Positions 11,755-20,786 of a stretch of 60,000 nt of DNA are shown here, one piece after another. The DNA comes from Nymphaea colorata. Taxonomy: Eukaryota; Streptophyta; Magnoliopsida; Nymphaeales; Nymphaeaceae. The position numbers were made by a program, and so were the translations under genes. Below the pieces are notes generated by a model, which ran no database searches, was not told the origin of the DNA, and saw only the letters and a list, made by a program, of their open reading frames with translations. Positions within the stretch are counted from its first letter, which is position 1. Every line of letters starts with the position of its first letter. The stretch lies in the NCBI RefSeq assembly GCF_008831285.2, contig NC_045148.1, positions 20,889,002 to 20,949,001 of the forward strand, read 5' to 3'.

Positions 11755-12480
11755 TTTCAAAAAAAAAAAAAAAAAAAATTTGGGTTGAGGGCGTGCGACG
11801 AAAGCCGTCGGGCTTCCGTTGCATCCATCAGGAGGATCGGAGAAGGGGACGAAAGGATCGGCGGGCGTCAGTCGCCGTTGGGTGATGGTGGGCCTCCGGC
11901 CGTTGGGGCGCGTCCTGCTGCGGCCACCCACACCGTTGGGTGGCCTGTCGGCGCTCTCCGCGTCTCTATTGCAGCGAAAACAGAAGAACAAGAAGGAAAG
12001 GGGGATAGCAGGGAAGGCGACGAGAAGGAGGAACGACCGCAGGGAGGGGCAACGACTGGGGCCGGCAGTTATGGCCGAAAGGGCGGGGGGGCGACCGCCG
12101 GTTCGGTCGACGGCCGGCCGTCCGCCTGCCGTGAGGCGTGTCCATTGGCGATCCTTGACGGTAGAGGCAGAGGAGGGGGAGGAAGGGCTTCGCCCGATTC
12201 CGGCTCCCACCTCCACAACTCCACCGCCGGAGAGTTCATCGTCGCCGGACGGCGCCGTACCACCTGCCGGCGCCCACCCAAGCCCCCCGGAGGCGCACCG
12301 GAGGCGATGTCGCCGTTCGCCTGCCGTTCGGTGCTTGGCAGGGCGAGCGGCGGTCTCGCTGCCTGCGAGCCGTCGAGCGAGGCAGTGGGTTGGACCGGGT
12401 CGGGTCTTGACAGACCCGATCCAGATCCATCGTGATTTAAAAAAAAAAAAACATTTTGCCGCCTCGCGCCCGAGCACCTG
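11755..12480. other. GC-rich leader of Copia 1
   Basis: After an A run at 11758-11778 the sequence becomes strongly GC-rich up to a second A run at 12437-12449. Long frames are open on both strands at once, which is a composition effect. It lies where gag should begin, but nothing resembling gag is present. It may be captured sequence or a GC-rich untranslated leader. Confidence 0.55.
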
Positions 12481-12483
12481 CGT

Positions 12484-13010
12484 TTGATTTTTCGGATCGG
12501 GTCGGGTCCTGTCGGACCCGGCCCGTATCCATTTGGTTTAAGTTATGTAAATTGGTTCATTTTTTTTAACCGGTTTTGGAAAAGACTCGAACCGGTTCAT
12601 TCGGTTTCAGACCGGTTCAATACGATCCAGAACCGACTCGGCCCGATTCAGACCGGTTCGAACCTTCTAGGGACCGGTTCGGACCTTTCAAATTTGATTC
12701 GGACCATTTTGGGATCGGTTCATTCATTTCAGAACCGATTCGAACCGATTTAGGGCTTTTCAGAATCGGCTCATTCAGTTTTGGAACCGATTCTAGTATT
12801 TCAGAACCGATTAAGTTGATTTTCGAACCGATTCGGGGATTTTCAAACCGGTTCACTTGATATTTAGACTGATTCAGGGCTTTTCAGACCGGTTCATTGA
12901 GTTCTGGAACCGTTTTTAGCCAATTTTAACCGGTTCAGTGGGTTTCAGAACTGATACGGTCTATTTTTGACCGATACGTCTAATTTTTAGACTGGTTCAA
13001 CCCTACGTAG
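12484..13010. repeat. Degenerate ~21-bp tandem repeat (AACCGGTTC / AACCGATTC) in the Copia 1 leader
   Basis: More than 20 copies of ACCGGTTC or ACCGATTC recur, mostly every 20-22 bases; spacing is clearest from 12770 to 12990. The units are degenerate, with the core word best kept. It precedes the decayed gag region and has no credible coding function. Confidence 0.8.
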
Positions 13011-13735
13011 GGGCATGTGGGTGTTCTAATTGTGGTTTAAGAACGATACGGGCCATTTTAAGGCCGATTCAGTAGTTCTTGACCCTCTTAAGCACGATTA
13101 TGATACCGGTTTATAAATTTTGGACACTTTTGGTCCCCTTTTATTGGATCATTTTGGTTTTGGATTCAATATAGGGCAAATTTATGTGTAAATTTTTTTA
13201 ATTCATGTATAATGTTTTGCATGTTATTAAAATTATGTATGTGCTTTAGATGAATGTTTGGATTATGAATTTGATCTTTGGCCATGTCTGTTGTTTCAAA
13301 TGAGTAAGTTTGTATTTTATGTCGCCAAAGTGATCTCTATTGTACGAATTTGCTTGTTTTAAACATTAGATGATAGTATACTTGATCCATACGGACAATG
13401 ATCAGCCCAAAAGAGGATTATTGTTTGGTCAGGTTTAAGTATACAGGGCAATGAATATGTGATAATTTTTCAGGTTTCCATATGAATAGCGAGTCAATCC
13501 AAAGATAGACTCGTTGTTTGACAGAGCTAATTATCTATATTCATTGTTGACCAAGAATGCCACTTGCAGTTAATATTTCAATCCAAAGATTGGATATTAG
13601 CGTTGCACCGGTACCTTGGGTTTTGGGCCACTGTGTTTAAATTCATTTATATTTGTTATTTCATCTTTGTACATGTATTGATTGTGAGCATGCTTTGGTT
13701 TGTTCTTTGTACAGTGAGTTCTGCTTATATGATAT

Positions 13736-16225
13736 TTGCAAATTTTGAATACTATTCTTGAGTTAAATGATTCGATTTTTTCAAGTAAGAAAAGAAAGAC
13801 TGTTAATGAAGTTGCAGTTGACCAATCATCCGTTAAGAAACAGAAGAAGCATAAGGAAGGTCTATCAGACTGCTTCTTTTGCAAAGGTGAAGGTCATATG
13901 AAGGAGGATTGTACTGAGTATCATGCATGGCGTGAAATGGAGGGTACACTTCTCACTTTGGTTTGTTTTGAGGTTAATTTAACTTCAGTACCCAGAAACA
14001 CTTCGTGGGTAGATTCGGTGTTACTACTCACATAGTGTCTATGCAAGGCTGCCTAAATTGTCGAATGCCAAATGATGCTGAAAGATTCATCTATGTGGGC
14101 GATGGCAAGAAGGCGAAGGTTGAAGCCATAGCAGATTTTTGGTTATTGTTAAAGACTGGTTGCTATTTGAATTTGATAGAAACTTATGTGGTACCGTCTT
14201 TTAGATGGAATTTGGTTCCTATTTCCTCATTGAACAAGTTTGGTTATTATTGTTCATTTGGAGGAAGTAAATTTAAGTTGTTTCTGTACTCAAATTTGAT
14301 TGCCACTGGTTCTTTGTCTAATAGCGATAACCTTTATTTGGTTGATATGGTTGCTTCATATAATGAAATCATGCATGTTACGTGTAGTGGTAGTAAAAGT
14401 AAAATTAGCAAATTAGAATTCTATTATGTTGTGGCATTGGCGCTTAGGACATATCTCTGAAAAGAGAATATAAAGGCTTATGTCAAAAGGAATTCTTGAG
14501 TCTCTTGATTTTGCAGACTTTAATGTTTGCATTGTATGTATAAAGGGAAAATGAACAAACATTAAGAGGTTATAAGTTTTATAATCCATTCAGTAAGTCT
14601 TTCTTTGAAAAGGGAAATGTCCATTTCTTTGAGGATATTGAGTTTGTGGAGGTGATTAGGTTAGAAATATTGCCTTTGAAGAGGGACCTGAGTCCACTCT
14701 ATTCAGAAGAAGGCAATGATGTCGATCTTCATACTGAAGAACAAACTCAACAACCTCAAGAAAATCAAGTAGAGGTGCCGTTGAGGAGATTCACTAGAGA
14801 GAGGAGAAATATAATTTCAAATAATTTTGTCTATCTCTAAGAACATGATGTTGATATGGGCTTAATGGAGGATGATCCTGTCAACCTCCAGCAAGCAATA
14901 AAGAGTTCTAAATCTCTTGAGTGGATGGATGCCATGAATGAGAAAATAAAGAACATGATGGATAATGACGTATGAGAAGTTGTTCTCTTGCCTGAAGGTG
15001 TGAAACCCATTGGTTGTAAATGGATATTTAAAACCAAGAGGAATTCATTAGGTAACATCAAAAGGTATAAGACACGTCATGTCGCTAAGGGCTTTACTCA
15101 AAAGGAAGACATTAATTATACAGAGACTTTCTCTCAAGTTTCGTTGAAAGACTCTTTCAGGACTATAATAGCACTTGTAGCTCATTTTGACTTAGAGCTG
15201 CATTAAATGGATGTTAAGGCAACGTTTCTAAATGGAGACATTGATGAAACGATATATATGGTGCAACCAGAAAACTTTGTTTTAGGTAATGCAAAGAAAA
15301 TGGTTTGCAAACTCAAGAAATCCATCTATGGGCTAAAGCAAGCTTTCCGTCAGTGGTATTACAAGTTTCATGAAGTTATAGTTTCATTTGGTTTCGAAAC
15401 TAATATGGTTGATGAATGTGTATACCAAAACTTCAGTGTGGCAAATTTATCTTTCTGGTTTTATATGTCAATGATATATTGCTGACAAGTAATGATGTGG
15501 GCATATTGCATGAAACTAAGAATTTTTGTCAACATAATTTGACATGAAGGATCTTGGTTGTGCATCTTTTGTATTGGGGATCTAAATATTTCGAGATCGT
15601 TCTCAGGGTATTCTTGGATTATCACAAAAGACCTACATTGATAAGGTGCTTCAGCGATATGACATGAAGGATTGTAAACCAGGAGATACTCCAGTTGCTA
15701 AGGGAGACAAGTTTTGTCTCAAACAAACAGTGCCCTAAAAGTGAAATCGAATATAAGGAAATAGAAAGGATTCCCTATCAGTCTGTTGTGGGAAGCCTTT
15801 TGTATGCTCAGGTTTGTACTCGTCCGGATATTGCATTTATCGTTGAAATGTTAGGCAGATACTTAAGTGATCCTGGTATGGATCATTAAATAGCAGCCAA
15901 AAGAGTTTTTGAAGTACTTACAAAGAACAAAAGGGTTTTATGTTCACATACAGGAAGTCAGACCAGTGGGAGATCATTGGGTATTCAGATTTTGACTTTG
16001 CTGGGTGCCAAGATAATGACATCCAATCAGGTTTTGTGATTGCAGAATTTTGTCACGAAGCTGCGCATTATGTATGGTATAGAAAGACCACTAAGGTTGT
16101 TGTGTGACAATAATTCAGCAGTCATGTACTCTTACAACAGCCACAGTTTGTCAAAGTCGAAGCACATCGACATTAAGTTTTTTGGGCTGTTAAAGAGGGG
16201 ATACAGAATGGTCAGGTGTCTTTAG
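13736..16225 (+). pseudogene. Copia 1 gag-pol remains
   Basis: Pieces in order are: a CCHC zinc knuckle CFFCKGEGHMKEDC (near 13870); protease, where WVDS is kept but a frameshift follows immediately (near 14010); LWHWRLGHISEKR of the GAG-preintegrase domain (near 14430) followed by a stop; an abrupt jump past the integrase core to post-integrase sequence (14560-14840); reverse transcriptase with KPIGCKWIFKTKR (15006) and KSIYGLKQAFRQWYYKF, with YVDD changed to YVND near 15465; and RNase H traces at 15760-16230. Stops and frame changes separate most pieces. The catalytic integrase region is essentially deleted, so it cannot move by itself. Confidence 0.88.
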
Positions 16226-16738
16226 AGTATATTGAGACAAACTCTATGATTTGCGGATCCACTTATCAAAGGTTTAACACATAAGGTCTTTCACGAACAT
16301 GTTGTTCGCATGGGGGTGTTATCCTTGGATGATGTGCTGGTTTAGTAGGAGTTTGTATTTTGTTTGCTCTAATGTATAGACAGATATTCAGTTTTCTGCA
16401 GAATAAAGTTTAAAGTTCTTTGGTTCCATTCTGTGTTTATGTTTTGATCTCCATAAGGTTTTAAAGTTGGACCAATTGAGAATAGACATGTTGTAATCAC
16501 ATTGCATGTAATTCTCATGCTATACATCCATATCAGATCTATGTCATTGGTTATGTTAACATTTGTGATAATTGAAGGTTTAACTAATTTTGATATAGCG
16601 AAAGCCGCTTTGGTTCTGTGTTGATATGATCATGGACGAGATTGGTGAAATGACGTTTAATAAGATAGCAGTTATGAGCTCTTAAGGTTTTGTGTAATGT
16701 CTGAATGTATTAAGACATATTTGGCCCAAGTTGGAGAT

Positions 16739-17213
16739 TGTAAGATCATTTGGTGGGCCGACATATGTCTATGAGGAATTTCAGACATTATGGCTGTCTT
16801 AATGTAAATATCTGCTTAAGTGATTATATTTCGGGATATTACGTCATTTTAGATGGTATGGGGTAATTTTGAAATGTATAGATACCGGTATGGAATTACG
16901 GACTCTTTGATGGGTGGAATCCGTAATTGTCCTTATTATAAAATGGTAGTGGTCTCTGGGGTCGTGCAATGGTTGCCTGAAACATTGGTTTCTAGGGTTT
17001 TCCTCTTTCCCATCTGAGAGAGACCTCAAGCGCGTTGCACGTACCCTGAAAGACCCTGCTGCGATCTTCCCGTGCACCAGATCAGATGGATTCAGGTACG
17101 CTTCCGCTTCAGTTTAAGGTTTCATTTATTTCAATGATTTAGCATGAGCATGATCCTGTTTTAGGGTATATACGTTTGATTTTGTATATGCGTTATGGGA
17201 AGAAATCCTAACA
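16739..17213 (+). repeat. 3' LTR of Copia 1
   Basis: It begins TGTAAGATCATTTGG right after the purine tract and ends CCTAACA. It is followed by the TTCCT target-site copy at 17214-17218. Confidence 0.92.
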
Positions 17214-17363
17214 TTCCTCCCTTGTCTGGCTTGCCGATACTCTTCATCGCTGTTTTCCTGTTGCCGTAATGGCAGGGGTCGTAGGCGGCTTCCCGTGTTG
17301 CGGTTGCTGCTGCACTACAGTTCATTACAAGTATAGTAGGGTTATCTTCACGAGATGATCCAT

Positions 17364-17406
<43 letters not shown>
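17364..17406. repeat. (GT)n(GA)n microsatellite in the 5' leader of peptide gene A
   Basis: About 7 GT and 13 GA units lie immediately upstream of the ATG at 17363. Peptide genes B and C carry a GA tract at the identical place (40877-40905 and 41210-41252), which is independent support for the homology. Confidence 0.88.
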
Positions 17407-17409
<3 letters not shown>

Positions 17410-17436
17410 GTTGAGGTTTTAGCTTGTTCAAGTGCA

Positions 17437-17446
17437 TATATATAAG
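17437..17446 (-). promoter_or_regulatory. Probable TATA box of peptide gene A
   Basis: On the - strand the sequence reads CTTATATATATGC, about 75 bases before the ATG at 17363 and separated from it by a CT-rich leader. That is a normal plant TATA-to-start spacing. It is called only because it points at a recognised start codon. Confidence 0.45.
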
Positions 17447-17479
17447 AGAGAACTCCAAAAGCTTCTGGTGCACATGGCT

Positions 17480-17595
17480 CTCCTTCACGGGGTTGGTAGA
17501 GAACCCGCAGTTCCAGTCTGAAATTGAATACTCTTCTAGACACAATTTTCTTCAATGAATTATTTTAACGCATACAATATTTTAAATACCATACA
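17480..17595. repeat. Upstream flank repeat, second copy at 28750-28880
   Basis: GGTTGGTAGAGAACCCGCAG and the following 90 bases, including GACACAAT and GAATTATTTTA, recur with moderate divergence near 28770. It shows that DNA upstream of peptide gene A also belongs to the duplicated units. Confidence 0.75.
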
Positions 17596-18940
17596 TTCTT
17601 GTCGTTGACATTTTCAAGTTTGTCATCTCTTCTTCAGCTTGGTACCATGAGAAAATGCAGGAAAGAGTGGGGTTTATGCTCTCTTGTTAAGTGATAAGAT
17701 AAAATACTCGGCAAAGAACTGCATTCAACTTTATGGTTTCATAAAAATATTTTTTGTATATAATGTATAGACCGGCCAACTGAAACTCGATATAACTAGC
17801 GACGTAAACAGTGATTGAAACCAAACTCGTATTTAACTATCTAAATATTTAAGACTGAATCATGACCATGAAGTCAAAAGCCTTCGCAAGCAACGAAACA
17901 GACAGACTTACGGAGTCGCTGTTGACGCTATTGATTATTCTTGATTTCTATCTTCTCCCAAATGGTTCTCGCCTCTGACTCTATCAGATTATGTCATTGA
18001 TCATTGGTGCCAGATTCTACAAATTAAACACACCCGTCAGAGAACGATTTACCTATACAAATACTGGTATTAAAAGATTTCTCCATATGAAAATCCATTG
18101 CTTAAAGTGAGAAAAAGCCAGGGAGATTTTCGGTTATCGGTCGCATGACTACAAAAACAATCAGCAGATAGACAGGGGTAAGAGGCAACGCCGAACACCA
18201 TAGAAATTTTAGACATTTTTTCTTTCTTACTCTTTTTAATTTATTTTATTATTTTAATGAGGGTATTTTGGTCATTTCTTTTCCTGTGTGCCCCTGTTTA
18301 CGTAACCAGCTTTGAAGCTCAACTGAACCATGCAAAGCTCTCCAGGCTTGCTATGTGAACACAAATATTTGATGAAGCGACTTCTCGGTTCTGTATATTT
18401 TTATTTCTATTTCACATTAACGAAACAAATTTTCCCTCGCTGGACTTTGTTTCACACAGTTCTCGCTTCTGAACCAGCATATTTTTCGGGTGAAGGCCAC
18501 TGGTTTCCTATGAAAGAGAGAGAGAGAGAATGGGCGGACAAATCCCTCCAGATACTAGCACAATGTTAATATGGTGTATTTAACCACACCTAGTCTAGGG
18601 CCGAAAAAGAGGGCACCGGACTGGCCCGATGATTTATCGGGCTGGCTTGGGTGGGCATGATAAGCTCGGGTGAGTATTATAATTTTTTAATTTTTATTTT
18701 ATTAATTTTTATATATAATTACAATATTTTATTACTATTAATTATATATATTTTTAATTTAATCAGCCTAGACTCGGCCTCAAATTTCAATCGTAGGGCC
18801 AGCTTCGGGCGTAGGTTTCGGTGTCAAGCCTGGCCGGCTCAATGCACAGTCTCATATTCAGGCAAAGGTCAAGTCTTAAATCATGCAACATGATTATTGA
18901 CACAAATAATCTGCTTCGTGGTTTTCTTGGTGAAAGTGAC
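17596..18940. other. No gene seen between peptide gene A and the TNL A flank
   Basis: This is AT-rich intergenic DNA. A short stretch at 18143-18200 (CATGACTACAAAA, CAGCAGATAG) resembles intron sequence at 5605-5640, a small dispersed repeat. GGGCTGG / CCCGAT words at 18600-18840 resemble hAT-type ends but no clean terminal repeat was found. Confidence 0.45.
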
Positions 18941-19172
18941 CTATCTTGTGCAGTTTATGCTTTATATTTCTACCATTAGAAGTAGTGGCGGAGCCACATG
19001 TGCATGGTTCATTGTGGGCATCTGCCCTCACGGCCATGCGGATTCTAAATTGATAATGCGCTAGCTGGATGCCAATCCTGCCATATGATGTGCTATGCTA
19101 GACTTGGTTGGGCCTATGAGGAGTTTTCATTTCATTATGTTTAGTTGTGAATCTCCTCACTCTTAATTTAGC
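18940..19172. repeat. Unit-flank repeat, second copy at the end of the window (59787-60000)
   Basis: AGCCACATGTGCATGGTTCA, CCCTCACGGCCATGC and GATTCTAAATTGATAATG occur in the same order in both places with small indels. Here the sequence lies about 1.6 kb beyond the 3' end of TNL A, so its reappearance at the window end marks the start of a further unit. Confidence 0.9.
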
Positions 19173-19814
19173 TTTTTTTTTTTTTTTTTAATACTGGTTT
19201 TAATGGAACATATGTGGAGAAGTAGAAGAGTACGGAATGTTTTAGAAAACGGCCTATATAGAATAATCAGGGCCTTCCATAAGCGATTACAATTCGGCTG
19301 ATTTGGTTGCACAGGATTGGAATAGCTACAACTGTTGGAGAAGGGTGAGCTTAATGCCTTAATTTGAGGTCTTTATGGATCTACAATAAGTTATTTTACC
19401 TTGAGGTCTCTATGGTGCTACAATACGCTTACTTAGTATTGTTTCTAGCTCAGAAAAATAATGCACCAGAGCGTCAACTACCTGGACTGCACTACGTACA
19501 TTCCATCAAGCTAAAAAGATAGAAAAAAAAAAAAAACATGAAGACAGTTGGAACGAAAAGCAGCAGAAAAGTTTTTGAGTTGGCTCAACATAGCTGGTTG
19601 GACAGGTGGCTATGTATAGAGCATGAGCTTAAATTTTTGTGCGCTAATATGGTTAATGACTAAAATACCTTCAGTTCATAATTGAAAAAAAAAGTTTGTG
19701 AAGACAAAAATGAAACAAAAGAAAAGTAAAAAGCTAAAAGATATTTCTTTTTAATAAATTATTCAAACATCGTTCCTGCTTTCCACATGCAAAAGCAAAA
19801 ACAGCAGGGGGCAC

Positions 19815-20710
19815 TCAACCTTTGGTTCTATCACATCCCACAGATCCCTTACGTTAAGGTCTCATTTTCTTCTTAATTCGTAGCTATCATCTTTATTATT
19901 ATTTTTTTTTTTCAAATTGGTTTATAAGTATGCTGGACAACATTTTCTCTTTGACATTTTTAACTTCATCTCACCCCCTCCAACAGTGAAAGTCACATCC
20001 AAATCCTGCTTAGCTACACCGCCGGATTAAACATTTCCGATAGGAGTTTGGACGGAGTATAGACACAAAGGGACTAAGCGGGATAAAACCATAGTAATTA
20101 GCCGTGGCAGCAGACATCTTTAAGGGATGTTGCGAATTTTACATGGTATAAATCAGAGACATAAAAAAGAAACATCATTTTTTAAAAGCAACATCATTTT
20201 TCTTAAGTCATGCGGCAGAGGAAAAGCCGTGACACGAGGTGACCCGACTCTCCTCGTGGTCCAACTTTTTTCAGTGCACTTTTTGGGTAAAATTATGGCA
20301 GATTTGGTGCACATAAAAAAGAGATTTAATTTTTGAAATTGGTTTGTAATCATGAATTAAGAAGGTAAAGACTGATCAACTCCGATCCACAATTTACCAT
20401 ATCCAATTAGTCGATCTTCCTTATTTAATTCAAATCGGACTTCAATTGATATTGAACGAGACTCGGAATTTTGAAACCAGAGTTCCAACTTTTATGTAAA
20501 AATTGGGTCTGATCCTTGAGAGATTTCCTGCTCAAATAGGAAACCTGATTCATATACACTAATAACATGATGACAAGGTCTTATACTAATTACTAATACT
20601 TATTGGGTAGAGTCTGAAACACACAAAATATTTTGATCACATCCCAAAACAATTTTCAAAGCCCCAAATCACAATAGTAAATCTAAACTGAATCTGATTT
20701 CCAACAAATT
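19815..20710. repeat. 3' flank of TNL A, duplicated at 43260-44670
   Basis: TGGTTCTATCACATCC through the terminal exon is repeated next to TNL B. Copy B lacks roughly 250 bases (19980-20230 here) and carries an hAT-like insertion at the point equal to 20395 here. The intact ACCATATCCAATT at about 20395 is the empty site of that element. Confidence 0.9.
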
Positions 20711-20786
20711 TGACTACTTCAACGACGTCTCCTCATGATTTTCCTCTTCTGCATGATCATGGCTTCAACTCCTAGCTGTATCTTTT

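Larger units (their letters stand above)
11173..17213 (+). mobile_element. Copia 1: complete but decayed Ty1/copia LTR retrotransposon
   Basis: This is a 6.04-kb element with two 475-bp LTRs (11173-11647 and 16739-17213) that differ at about 18 positions by eye, near 4%. A TGGTATCAGAGCC primer site starts at 11650, a purine-rich CCAAGTTGGAGAT tract precedes the 3' LTR, and TTCCT duplications flank it. Inside there is a long non-coding leader (11760-13010), a gag zinc knuckle, a protease remnant, a GAG-preintegrase trace, almost no integrase, then reverse transcriptase and RNase H pieces with several stops. It is a non-autonomous corpse inserted in peptide gene A. The coding remains are on the + strand, opposite to the host gene. 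Confidence 0.93.
10992..17363 (-). pseudogene. Small secreted proline-rich peptide gene A, frameshifted and split by a Copia element
   Basis: The gene has two parts on the - strand: 17363 to 17214, and 11172 to 10992 (TAG stop). Between them sits Copia 1 with its TTCCT duplication. Reading straight across the insertion point keeps one frame (GGIPSKECSRV at the join). The second half is Pro-rich (GPWSSIRRPYPSPPQLVPNP). It aligns with peptide gene B: LVMNCSAAATATREAAYD here against LVMSYSAPATLTAKAAHD there. Relative to B about 13 bases are missing in the signal-peptide region, so the ATG at 17363 runs into TAA at 17325-17327 after 12 codons. The gene is broken twice, by the deletion and the 6-kb insertion. 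The family is unknown to me; a hydrophobic N-terminus and Pro-rich C-terminus suggest a secreted peptide precursor. Confidence 0.6.

Noticed and set aside
11704-12487. Overlapping long frames on both strands in the GC-rich leader of Copia 1
   Set aside because: GC-rich DNA lacks stop codons in several frames. The products are Arg/Gly/Pro-rich without any motif.
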